The notes under the pieces are model-generated. The model worked only from the letters and a program-made list of their open reading frames with translations, was not told the DNA's origin and did no database searches. The translations under genes were made by a program, and so were the position numbers. A DNA stretch of 56,711 bases, taken from the NCBI GenBank assembly GCA_036398095.1, contig DASWHR010000138.1:1-56711 (forward strand), written 5' to 3'. Shown one piece after another: positions 16,484 through 23,849 of this stretch (the stretch's first letter is position 1; each line of letters opens with the position of its first letter). Source of the DNA: DASWHR01 sp036398095 (GTDB taxonomy: Bacteria; Actinomycetota; AC-67).

Positions 16484-16651
16484 GACCGGCGAGGATCGGG
16501 GAAGGAACCGGCTTTGGCGCTATTGTCCGCGATCGTGTGGTCGCGGCGCCAATGCGCCCGGCGGTTCCCGGCCCCGCATACCGCGTGTCCGGCCGTTTTC
16601 CCCTTTATCGGCATGGTCCGGGCCCAGCCGTAGCGGAGTCGGGACCGGCGA

Positions 16652-17455
16652 TCAGGCGCCGGCGGCGGCGGCCAGATAGGCCGTCATCGCGGCGTAGCGC
16701 TCCGGCTCGCGGTTGTCGTCGAGCGGGACGACGACCTCGGTCAGGCCGCGTCGCTTGGCGACCGACAGGGCGGGGTCGTTGACGTCGGCGAAGGCGAGCG
16801 TCTCGATGCCGGCGACGATCGCCGCGCCGGCCAGCCCGTGATCGGAGATGACCAGATCGGGCGGGTCGATGCCTTCCAGAATCATCTCCATCGGCCACGA
16901 GTCGTGGGTGTGATACAGGTGCGCGCCGTCTGAAAGCGCAGCGACGCCGTCCAGGTAGCGGATGCGGTTGCCGCGGCGGCGGGCCATCTCCCAGGCGGAC
17001 GAGACCTGCCCATGGAAGGTCTCGCGCAGCCGTTCGTTCGATCGGGGTGTCACCAGCTTGCACCCGTTTGCGACGAGCGTGCGGGCGATCTCCATGTACA
17101 CCGGCATCAGGCCGGTCGGATGGCCGGTGGCGAGCAAGATTCGTTCACCGCCGCCGCGCGCGGCTCGCAGCCGCTCGCCCACAGCGGCAAGCTGGTCGAG
17201 CGTCAGGTCCACATCGATCACGCCAGGCCCGGTCCGGACCGTCAGATCGTTCGAACAGCCGCACACGGCCGCAACGTCGTCGATGACCTGCTGCGCGGTC
17301 AGATCCCCGAAGTCGAAGCCCAAGAACTTGTCGCGGTCGCCCGCAGCGAGCTTCTCGGCGTTGCCCACGACCGACTCGCGAGGCGTGAGCGTGTCGCCGG
17401 CGATCTGCTCGGCCAGCAGATGCTCGCGCAATGCGCTGCGTTCCGATGGGGTCAC
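16652..17455 (-). CDS. Conserved actinobacterial phosphatase-like protein
   Basis: A 267-residue protein resembling a family annotated simply as phosphatase in actinobacteria. Recognisable segments are LLATGHPTGLMPVYMEIA, HLYHTHDSWPMEMIL, VISDHGLAGAA and FADVNDPALSVAKRRG, followed by VVVPLDDNREPE. His and Asp residues in these segments may bind metal. The open frame extends 72 codons upstream, but that part looks non-coding; GTG 17455 begins a typical N-terminus and gives a 65-base divergent gap to the transporter gene. No activity is established. It often lies near the small HTH gene in actinobacteria, as here. Confidence 0.7.
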   Translation of the reverse strand: MTPSERSALREHLLAEQIAGDTLTPRESVVGNAEKLAAGDRDKFLGFDFGDLTAQQVIDDVAAVCGCSNDLTVRTGPGVIDVDLTLDQLAAVGERLRAARGGGERILLATGHPTGLMPVYMEIARTLVANGCKLVTPRSNERLRETFHGQVSSAWEMARRRGNRIRYLDGVAALSDGAHLYHTHDSWPMEMILEGIDPPDLVISDHGLAGAAIVAGIETLAFADVNDPALSVAKRRGLTEVVVPLDDNREPERYAAMTAYLAAAAGA

Positions 17456-17519
17456 GGACGGAAGTCTACCCGCCTTTTTCCCGGCCCGAACCAGGCCTTC
17501 GCTGGCATGATGGGCGATC

Positions 17520-18419
17520 GTGCGAGACCGGGACTCGATCGTCGGCGGCGGGCTGGTCGCGCTCGCATCGTTGCAGTTCGGGATCGTCGTCGTGGTGGGA
17601 ACGCAACTGTTGCGCGGCGGGCTGAGCGTGCCGGCCATGCTCGCGATCCGCTTCGCGATCGCGGCGAGCATCTTGGCGGCGGTCGCTCGGGCGCGCCGCG
17701 AGCCGTTGATTCCGGCGCCGGGCGAACGGTTCTGGCTCGCGTTGCTGGGTCTTGCCGGCTACTCGATCGAGGCGACGCTGTTCTTCGCCGGCATCCGGTT
17801 CGGAACTGCGACCGCGGTCACATTGCTGTTCTTCACGTATCCGGTTCTGGTTACGCTCGCATCGATGGCGCTCGGCAAGGGCGCGCCCGGACGACTCGTC
17901 GCCGGCGCGCTGACCGCAGCCGTAGCCGGCGCCGCGATCGTCGTCGCCGGCGGCGGCTCAGTCGCGATCCGGCCGGCCGGCATCGCGTTCGCGCTGGGTT
18001 CGGCCGTGATGTTCGCGGCGTATCTGATCGGCGTCGATCACGCGATGCGCGACACGCGACCGCTGACCGCGTCGGCGTGGGTGGCCGCGTGGGCCTCGAT
18101 CGGCCTGTTCGCCTCGCTCACGTTCATGCCGGGCCGCCACTGGCCCGATGCCAACGTCGAGTGGGTGCGCGTGCTGATCATGGGTGCGGGCACCGGAGGC
18201 GCGTTCGTGTGCCTGATGGCCGGCCTGCGGATGCTCGGCCCGGTGCGCACCTCGATCGTCGCCGCGCTCGAACCACTGTCATCGGCCGTGCTGGCCACGA
18301 TCGTGCTCAACGAGCCGCTGCGCATCTACACGGCGATCGGCGGAGCGCTGATCCTCGCCGGAGCCACCGCCGCGAGCCTCGCCCGCCCCGCACCCGTCTC
18401 GGAGGCGGAGATTCCTTAG
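17520..18419 (+). CDS. EamA/DMT-family transporter
   Basis: A 299-residue integral membrane protein with about ten hydrophobic helices arranged as two EamA repeats (roughly 8-140 and 155-285). The second repeat ends with the typical LEPLSSAVLATIVLNEPL segment. Members export or import small metabolites, often amino acids; the substrate is unknown here. The start is GTG 17520 with no clear ribosome binding site. Its stop overlaps the stop of the convergent STAS gene by four bases. Confidence 0.85.
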   Translation: MRDRDSIVGGGLVALASLQFGIVVVVGTQLLRGGLSVPAMLAIRFAIAASILAAVARARREPLIPAPGERFWLALLGLAGYSIEATLFFAGIRFGTATAVTLLFFTYPVLVTLASMALGKGAPGRLVAGALTAAVAGAAIVVAGGGSVAIRPAGIAFALGSAVMFAAYLIGVDHAMRDTRPLTASAWVAAWASIGLFASLTFMPGRHWPDANVEWVRVLIMGAGTGGAFVCLMAGLRMLGPVRTSIVAALEPLSSAVLATIVLNEPLRIYTAIGGALILAGATAASLARPAPVSEAEIP

Positions 18420-18778
18420 GCGCTTGCGTCTTCGGTTGTTCGGTTCGGGAAGAACGCATGCGCGTCTTCGGCAAGGAGATGCGTTGTGCCGGTGATCTGA
18501 AACACCCGTTGGACGATAGCGGGGGCCCGAGCGATGCCGAAGGTACGCCGGCTTCCTCTCGCTCGTTCCGCCGCACCGAGGAAGGCACGGAGGCCACTGA
18601 CATCCATAAACGTGACCGCCTCGAGATCGACGACGATCGCGGTATTGCCGTTGCTCTCGGCCGCTCGAAGCCAACCCTCGAGGGCCGGCGCGGTCGCGAT
18701 ATCGATCTCGCCGCTCAGACCTAAGTACGCGACGTGGCCGCGCTGCTCGCTGACGGCGCTCAGAAGTTCATGTTTCAT
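18416..18778 (-). CDS. STAS-domain anti-anti-sigma factor
   Basis: A 120-residue single STAS domain. The phosphorylation site is in TFMDVSGLRAF (Ser61), preceded by the family-typical GEIDIATAPALEGWL and IVVDLEAV. Such proteins bind and neutralise anti-sigma kinases of the RsbW type. No RsbW-like kinase or sigma-B gene is in the window. ATG 18778 has GGAGGGGAG upstream, and its ATGA overlaps the stop of a 47-residue membrane ORF, so the two are probably translationally coupled. Confidence 0.88.
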   Translation of the reverse strand: MKHELLSAVSEQRGHVAYLGLSGEIDIATAPALEGWLRAAESNGNTAIVVDLEAVTFMDVSGLRAFLGAAERARGSRRTFGIARAPAIVQRVFQITGTTHLLAEDAHAFFPNRTTEDASA

Positions 18779-18918
18779 CCCCACACTCTCCCCTCCTCTT
18801 GTGCGCGCTTGTTGATTGGCAATGCGGCCGACGTGAGCCACGCCTCCGCCCAGACCGTGAACATCAGGACGGCCGTGATCGCCAAAAACAGGCCGGTTAT
18901 CTGCAGTGCGGGGACCAT
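18775..18918 (-). CDS. 47-residue single-pass membrane peptide upstream of the STAS gene
   Basis: ATG 18918 opens 47 codons that begin MVPALQITGLFLAITAVLM, continue with an aromatic edge (FTVWAEAWL) and end in a charged tail (NKRAQEEGRVWG). The single hydrophobic helix spans about residues 4-25. AAGGGAG lies 11 bases upstream. The stop TGA overlaps the STAS ATG as ATGA, and the STAS ribosome binding site is inside this frame. It may position or sense for the STAS switch. Too short for routine gene calling; no family recognised. Confidence 0.5.
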   Translation of the reverse strand: MVPALQITGLFLAITAVLMFTVWAEAWLTSAALPINKRAQEEGRVWG

Positions 18919-18951
18919 GGGCTTGTCGCTCCCTTCAAATTCCGCCTCTGA

Positions 18952-18998
18952 GGCGAGCCTGCCGAGCCCAATGGGGGTCGGCTCGGCATCGGCTCGCC
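18952..18998 (-). terminator. Two-tier hairpin after the DUF6458 gene
   Basis: Two nested inverted repeats: outer GGCGAGCC (18952-18959) with GGCTCGCC (18991-18998), and inner GCCGAGCC (18961-18968) with GGCTCGGC (18980-18987). It lies 22 bases past the DUF6458 stop and before the small membrane ORF, so it may terminate or attenuate transcription. Confidence 0.65.
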
Positions 18999-19019
18999 TG
19001 GATGGATCGTGCAGGACGC

Positions 19020-19301
19020 TCAGCTCGCGACGTGATCGCGGGTCTCACGGATCACGCGGCCTTGCTCATGGCCGTCCTGAGTGACGATCTCCTCGCGACG
19101 GCTGCTCGACTGGTCGCGACGGCCGAACGGGGCGAAGCTGCTCCAGAACAGCATTGACAGCACGAGTCCGATGCCGCCCACGATCATCAGGATCACGCCG
19201 CCAACGTGAATGTTGAAGCCCTGCTGGTTCTGCGGACCCGTGACCGCGTAACGCAAGATCGCGCCGACGGTTCCGACGAGGATGCTAACGAAGATACCCA
19301 T
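19020..19301 (-). CDS. DUF6458 family membrane protein
   Basis: A 93-residue protein with two membrane helices: MGIFVSILVGTVGAILRYAV, then GGVILMIVGGIGLVLSMLFW after a GFNIHVG turn. This two-helix pattern is typical of the actinobacterial DUF6458 family. The C-terminal 30 residues are charged and cytosolic or disordered. GAAGGAG precedes the ATG. The function of the family is unknown. Confidence 0.82.
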   Translation of the reverse strand: MGIFVSILVGTVGAILRYAVTGPQNQQGFNIHVGGVILMIVGGIGLVLSMLFWSSFAPFGRRDQSSSRREEIVTQDGHEQGRVIRETRDHVAS

Positions 19302-19362
19302 GTCTCATTTCTCCTTCTCGTCTTGTCAGTTCACATTGTGTCCGTCGCGCGTCACCGCACCG

Positions 19363-19638
19363 TCACGGCTCGATCCGCTGCGTTTTGGTTCCGTTGCCGG
19401 GCCCGGCATGTCCGTTCCCGTCGGGCGAACCCGGCGCGACGAAGTCCTCCACCCACTGTTGAACCGCGGCGCAGATTGCATCGGCCGACGCCACCGCGGA
19501 GACCGACTGATCGCCGGCCGTCGAGTCCAGGGTTTGGGTGATCCGAGCGCGCAGCCCCTGCTCATGGTTCGCCTCGATCCACAGGCGCACGATCAGTACG
19601 CCGGTGCGGTCGGGCGATGTGGGCATCATGCAGCGCAT
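19363..19638 (-). CDS. Conserved hypothetical protein, 91 residues
   Basis: A small soluble protein beginning MRCMMPTSPDRTGVLIVRLW and continuing IEANHEQGLRARITQTLD, then SAVASADAICAAVQQWVEDF and a Gly/Asn tail. The pattern of an RARIT strand, an Ala-rich helix and a QQW(V/L)E helix is one I associate with short actinobacterial hypothetical proteins, without a named function. It starts 26 bases after the stop of the BTAD regulator gene on the same strand, so they are probably cotranscribed. ACGGAG lies 11 bases before the ATG. Confidence 0.65.
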   Translation of the reverse strand: MRCMMPTSPDRTGVLIVRLWIEANHEQGLRARITQTLDSTAGDQSVSAVASADAICAAVQQWVEDFVAPGSPDGNGHAGPGNGTKTQRIEP

Positions 19639-19664
19639 GGTGCGCGGGCTCCGTCACGCAGGCG

Positions 19665-20639
19665 TTACCGATGCAACCCTTCGGCCAGAGCCTGCATCTC
19701 GGCGGACGGCTCCAGATCAAGCTCGTCGCGCAACAAGGTGCGGAACGAGTCCCCTTGCTCGAGGGCCGCCGCCGCGTTTCCCTCGGCGATATGGGCGGCA
19801 ATCAGGGTCCGTCGGGAGCTCTCACGCAGCGGTTCCCCGGAGACCGCCAGCAAGCCGGCTTGCACCGCGTGCCCGAACCGGCCCATCTCGCTCAACCTCC
19901 GGCACAGGGCCTCCAGGGCGCGCAGGCGAAGCTGAGCATGGTGCTCGCGTTTAGCGAGCACCCAGTCCTCGGACCAATCGGGCAGCAGATCCTCCGATAG
20001 CAACGCTTCATCCAGGTCGCTTTCGGTCGGTTCGCGCGCGGGATCGAGGATCCGATGCGCGAGCGCTTGGCTCGCACGCACGTCCACGGCAACGGTTGGG
20101 GAGAGTCGAAGATGCCCGTCCACGACCTCCACCAGAGGATGCGTTGGGCGGCCGAGCCTCCACAGCGCGGAGCGAAGGCTACCCGCGGCGCGACGGTCGG
20201 TCGTCTCGCCCCACAGCGACCCCGCGACATGCTGGCGAAGGAGCGAGCCGTCGTGCAACGCGAGGAACGCGACCAGCCGCTGTGCGCTCATCGGCAAACG
20301 CACCACCTGGGTGTCGATACGCAGGCTGAATGAGCCGAGCAGCCGGAGCTGAATGACGCCGAGAGGCAAGGACCTGGATGGGGACCCGATCATCGGCGGG
20401 CCACCCGCATATCTGACCGGGTGGTTGCTGCGGCCGAGCTCGGAGAAGCGCTCGTTGAGGGCGTGGGCGAGCACATCGCGCTCGTGAGCAGACGGGACCA
20501 CACCGCGTCGCAGGTAGGATCGCAGTTCCTCGGGGGTGCTCATCCCGCCAAGCTCGAAATAGCGGAGCCACAAGTCTGGATCCGACAGGTCGGCGTCGCG
20601 GCGGGTCGTTTCGGAGATGTTCTTTGCGTAGCCGATCAT
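19665..20639 (-). CDS. BTAD-domain transcriptional regulator with extra N-terminal domain
   Basis: A 324-residue protein. Residues about 1-75 (MIGYAKNISETTRRDADLSD, then LWLRYFELGG and DVLAHALNERFSELG) form a helical domain not usual in SARPs. Then a winged-helix DNA-binding domain of OmpR/SARP type (IQLRLLGSFSLRI, QRLVAFLALHDG) and a bacterial transcriptional activation domain made of TPR-like helices (HAQLRLRALEALCRRL, ending LRDELDLEPSAEM). The frame stays open to a TTG at 20759, only five bases after a good -10 box, so a leaderless longer form is possible. The start at ATG 20639 is preferred because the conserved-looking sequence begins there. Target genes unknown. Confidence 0.82.
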   Translation of the reverse strand: MIGYAKNISETTRRDADLSDPDLWLRYFELGGMSTPEELRSYLRRGVVPSAHERDVLAHALNERFSELGRSNHPVRYAGGPPMIGSPSRSLPLGVIQLRLLGSFSLRIDTQVVRLPMSAQRLVAFLALHDGSLLRQHVAGSLWGETTDRRAAGSLRSALWRLGRPTHPLVEVVDGHLRLSPTVAVDVRASQALAHRILDPAREPTESDLDEALLSEDLLPDWSEDWVLAKREHHAQLRLRALEALCRRLSEMGRFGHAVQAGLLAVSGEPLRESSRRTLIAAHIAEGNAAAALEQGDSFRTLLRDELDLEPSAEMQALAEGLHR

Positions 20640-20764
20640 GGCCGACCGATCCCAACTGGTGGGGAGGAGATAAACGGCCCCGGAGAAACAAACAATGCCT
20701 TCACCTCGAAGATTCGATTGGGGCTTGGCGCCCCGTGAAACCCTCGCGGTAGAAGGCAAGAGTC

Positions 20765-20793
20765 ATTCTAGTCGTTCCGGGAAGCCATAACAA
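20765..20793 (-). promoter_or_regulatory. Promoter of the BTAD regulator gene
   Basis: Minus-strand TTGTTA (20788-20793), a 17-base spacer and TAGAAT (20765-20770) give a standard housekeeping-type promoter. Transcription would start near 20758, one base from the in-frame TTG at 20759 and about 120 bases before ATG 20639. Confidence 0.6.
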
Positions 20794-20852
20794 GGCCCGT
20801 GTCATGCACCCGGTTCGGGTTGACGAGCCATCACTTTCTCAGGGTAGATTTC

Positions 20853-20887
20853 CGGTGACGATGCCGTCGGATGACCGATCGTCACCG
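20853..20887. promoter_or_regulatory. 10-bp inverted repeat upstream of the GAF-ANTAR gene
   Basis: CGGTGACGAT (20853-20862) and ATCGTCACCG (20878-20887) are perfect complements separated by 15 bases, about 35 bases before the start codon. It could be an operator for a dimeric regulator or an RNA stem in the leader. Confidence 0.55.
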
Positions 20888-20922
20888 AGCGTGTTACAAC
20901 CCTGAGGGGGAGGTTGAGTCCG

Positions 20923-21681
20923 TTGACGAGCAACGAGCTTGATCCGGGGCGAAGCGACCTTGCGGCGAGCTTCGCGGAGATCTCTCGAGCGCTGTATTCG
21001 GCGCACACGGTCCAGGAAACGCTGCATCGCATCGTAACGTTCTCGGTGGACACGATCGACGGCTGCTCCGGCGCAGGAATCTCCTTCGTCCAGGGCGACC
21101 AGATCGTCACACCGGTGTGGACCGAACCCAAAGTGCTCGAGGTCGACCTGATGCAATACACGACCGGGCAAGGGCCGTGCCTGGACGCCATCGCGCGGGG
21201 AGAGAGCTTCTACGCCGAGGATCTCCTGACCGATCCCCGCTGGCCGGACTTCGGTCCGAGAGCCGCCCAAGCCGGAATGCGCAGCCTGTTGTCGTTCTGC
21301 CTGTTCGGTGAAGCGCCGATGGGAGCGCTCAACCTCTACGCGCGGCTCCCCAGCGCGTTCGGCGCAACCGACCGGGCCACGGGTGTGATCTTCGCCACGC
21401 ATGCCGGCGTCGCGCTTGCGGCAGCCCAGGACGTTGAAGACGCGGCGCAAGCCCTCGCCGTTGAGATCGAACGGCTCGACAACCTCCACGGGGCGCTCGC
21501 CTCCCGCCAAGTCATTGGGCGCGCGGAAGGCATCCTCATGCAACGCGAGCGCGTCACCGCCGATCAAGCGTTCGACTTGCTGCGCCGCGCGTCCCAACAC
21601 CTCAACATCAAGTTGCGCGAGGTCGCTCAACACGTCGTCGACACGGGCGACCTGCCTCACTCGTCCGGCGAGGACGCCTAG
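20923..21681 (+). CDS. GAF and ANTAR domain protein
   Basis: A 252-residue sensor-regulator. The GAF domain covers about residues 10-165 (HRIVTFSVDTIDGCSGAGI, YTTGQGPCLDAI, SLLSFCLFGEAPMGALNLY). The ANTAR RNA-binding domain covers about 180-240 (ALASRQVIGRAEGILMQR, TADQAFDLLRRASQHLN). ANTAR domains bind paired hexaloop stems in mRNA to prevent termination; this class is abundant in actinobacteria. The start at TTG 20923 is chosen because GGGGGAGG lies nine bases upstream, whereas TTG 20914 abuts that sequence. The neighbouring lipoprotein gene is convergent. Confidence 0.88.
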   Translation: MTSNELDPGRSDLAASFAEISRALYSAHTVQETLHRIVTFSVDTIDGCSGAGISFVQGDQIVTPVWTEPKVLEVDLMQYTTGQGPCLDAIARGESFYAEDLLTDPRWPDFGPRAAQAGMRSLLSFCLFGEAPMGALNLYARLPSAFGATDRATGVIFATHAGVALAAAQDVEDAAQALAVEIERLDNLHGALASRQVIGRAEGILMQRERVTADQAFDLLRRASQHLNIKLREVAQHVVDTGDLPHSSGEDA

Positions 21682-21697
21682 GCTCGCAAGGAGTTCT

Positions 21698-22282
21698 CTA
21701 GAGCCGCCACTCGCCGGTGTCGGGGGCGGTGCGCGCGTCGAGCGTGAAGCGGATCGCTTTCGGGGCCGCACCGAGCGGGACGGAGAACGCGACGAAGCCT
21801 CGGTCGAAGTCGCCTTCGCGGATGACGATCTGCCCCCCGAAGCCGGGTGGGACGGGATCGTTGCGCCAGCCCGCGTAGACGCGGCCGTCACCGTCGATGA
21901 GACGGGCGGCGTCGGCAGGGGTCTCGGAGTAGGCGGGCCCCTCAGGGTTGCTGATCTCGATCCGGATCGCCACCCAACGCGTGCCCGACGGCGGGCCGAC
22001 GCGACCGCGAGCCGGATCGGCCATCTCGAGCGCGTTGACGTCCGCCGTCGCACCGCCGCCGCGCGCAAGCGTAAGGCGCGACCCCAGCGTCGTCGTCTGC
22101 GTTGCCGGCGGCGCAGTCACGCCGGGAGCCGCCGACGGCGACGCCGGCAGGAACGCGGGCGGCGTTGATCCTGTCGCAACGACGGACGGCACGAGCGATC
22201 CCGGCAGACCAGCGCCGGGATCGCCGGCATTGCCACACGCAGCCAGAACGAGCAACACAACAAGAATCCAGGGCCGGTTCAC
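21698..22282 (-). CDS. Lipoprotein with DUF4352-like domain
   Basis: A 194-residue lipoprotein. The signal sequence MNRPWILVVLLVLAAC ends in a lipobox with the lipidated Cys at residue 16. A Pro/Ala/Thr linker follows, then a beta-sandwich segment with ALEMADPARG, GTRWVAIRIEISNPEG and FVAFSVPLGAAPKAIRF, the pattern of DUF4352 telokin-like extracellular domains. It ends 16 bases from the convergent GAF-ANTAR stop. The upstream secreted hydrolase gene ends 36 bases away on the same strand, so the two may be cotranscribed. Function unknown. Confidence 0.78.
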   Translation of the reverse strand: MNRPWILVVLLVLAACGNAGDPGAGLPGSLVPSVVATGSTPPAFLPASPSAAPGVTAPPATQTTTLGSRLTLARGGGATADVNALEMADPARGRVGPPSGTRWVAIRIEISNPEGPAYSETPADAARLIDGDGRVYAGWRNDPVPPGFGGQIVIREGDFDRGFVAFSVPLGAAPKAIRFTLDARTAPDTGEWRL

Positions 22283-22318
22283 ATGAAGAAGCGTACCCTC
22301 CGCGGCCCCGACGCAGCA

Positions 22319-23788
22319 TCAGCACGCGGCGTTTCGGCGCAGGTCGTCGCACGCAAGCGATCCGCCGTCGAGCCAATAGTTGCTCGGCGAGTAGACCGAC
22401 AGATGTGTCCATACGCGCTCGCCGGCGATCCGGTGTGGCACGTTGCCGGCGGCCACGTCCCACGCGCCCGCCCCGATCGCGCCGTCGTCGGCGCTGGTGT
22501 CGAAGATCTGAAGCGTCAGCCGCCGGGTCGCGTCGGCGTTCTGCGCGGCATCGACGGGACCCTTCAGATACCGATCGAACCAGGCCAGCGTGTAGTGCAT
22601 CGCGACGCGTTCCCCCTTGCGGGAGGCGGGAAGGATGTAGGGAACAAAGGTCCATTCCAGGTGCGTCGATCCGAGCAGCGCAACCTGCATCGCGTCCACG
22701 CCGGCGTCTCGCCACGCGAGAAACGCGCCGTCCTTGTGGGCCGGGGGTGCAAATGTCGGCGCGACGTTGAAGAAGTAGTCGGCGTTCTGCCCCATCGCAG
22801 GAACGCGCGGCACGACGCCGGACGCGGCCGACAGATTGTCCCATGCGACGATCGCATCGACGCGCATGTCGTGTCCCTGCACCAGCGAGATCGCGCTCGC
22901 GCCCAGCGAATGCCCGGCCAGACCCACGCGCGAGACATCGATGATCGAAGCCAGCGGATTCGCCTTCAGCGTCGCGGTGCCCGGTCGCCACCAGCGATAC
23001 GGATCATCGTCGCTCGAGAACAGGAAATCCAGCGCGTCGACCGTCCCTTTGACGAAGTTCGACGGCTGCTGGAAGGGCACGCCGGGACAGGACGGATTCT
23101 GCTCGGGATTCTCCCACGGGGCCCCAGGCGGAATCGGCTCGCTCGAGGTGGGCGCGCACCAGGTGTTCCCGGCGGAGTCATGGCCGAAGGTTTCCGACTC
23201 GCCTTGGCCTTGCACGTCGAAGGTCAGCACCACGTAACCGGCTTCGGCCAGACCCTGGGCGGCCCACAGATACAGGTTCTGGTAGCCCTGGATGCTTCCG
23301 GTCGTGATGACCACGGCCGGATAGGGCGCGTTCATCGGCTCGCCGGTGACGGGATCTGGCGCGCCCGGATTCGGCGCCCACAGGCTTGCTCGAAGACGCG
23401 CCCCATAGCGGTTCAGGAACGCGAACTCGTATCGCACGCCGCGGCCTTGTTCCTCCCACGTGGTGCGATACGGGTCGGCGGTCGTGCCGCCCGGAACGAG
23501 TTGCGCGGCCGTGACGATCGGCCGGCCGGGATGCTCGCCCTGGCGCCGCACGTTGGTAAAGAACGTCTCGGGGGTCTGGGTCCAGAAGGTGGCGGCGAAT
23601 GCGGGATTGGCGTACTCGTCATCCAGGCGCTCGGTCGCGTGCCGCTGGTTTTCGGCGTCGCGGATCATCCAGTCGAGCGTGTTCGGCGCCGGATCGGGTG
23701 GCGGCGTCTCGCCGGGGTCGGCGGCGCGCCCACCGGACGCGGTTAGCATCGATGCAAGGACGGCGACGAGTGCGACGATGCGGCCCAT
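22319..23788 (-). CDS. Secreted alpha/beta hydrolase
   Basis: A 489-residue exported protein with signal peptide RIVALVAVLASMLTASGG ending near residue 22. The alpha/beta hydrolase core shows YPAVVITTGSIQGY, YVVLTFDVQGQGES, and the nucleophile elbow GLAGHSLGASA. The later DGAFLAWRDAGVDAM and LLGSTHLEW probably hold the acid and His. The middle contains an insertion with two cysteines (NTWCAP, NPSCPG) and the C-terminus ends in Cys, suggesting disulfides outside the cell. It resembles bacterial dienelactone hydrolase- or cutinase-like esterases, but the substrate cannot be read from the sequence. Confidence 0.82.
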   Translation of the reverse strand: MGRIVALVAVLASMLTASGGRAADPGETPPPDPAPNTLDWMIRDAENQRHATERLDDEYANPAFAATFWTQTPETFFTNVRRQGEHPGRPIVTAAQLVPGGTTADPYRTTWEEQGRGVRYEFAFLNRYGARLRASLWAPNPGAPDPVTGEPMNAPYPAVVITTGSIQGYQNLYLWAAQGLAEAGYVVLTFDVQGQGESETFGHDSAGNTWCAPTSSEPIPPGAPWENPEQNPSCPGVPFQQPSNFVKGTVDALDFLFSSDDDPYRWWRPGTATLKANPLASIIDVSRVGLAGHSLGASAISLVQGHDMRVDAIVAWDNLSAASGVVPRVPAMGQNADYFFNVAPTFAPPAHKDGAFLAWRDAGVDAMQVALLGSTHLEWTFVPYILPASRKGERVAMHYTLAWFDRYLKGPVDAAQNADATRRLTLQIFDTSADDGAIGAGAWDVAAGNVPHRIAGERVWTHLSVYSPSNYWLDGGSLACDDLRRNAAC

Positions 23789-23849
23789 GAGCGTTCCCTC
23801 CCGGTAGCGGCTTGTCTGCCGATTCTCCGCGGCGGCGCGCGACTCCTGC

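Noticed and set aside
22283..23746. 487-codon plus-strand open frame
   Set aside because: Antisense shadow of the secreted hydrolase, which has a signal peptide and GHSLG motif.
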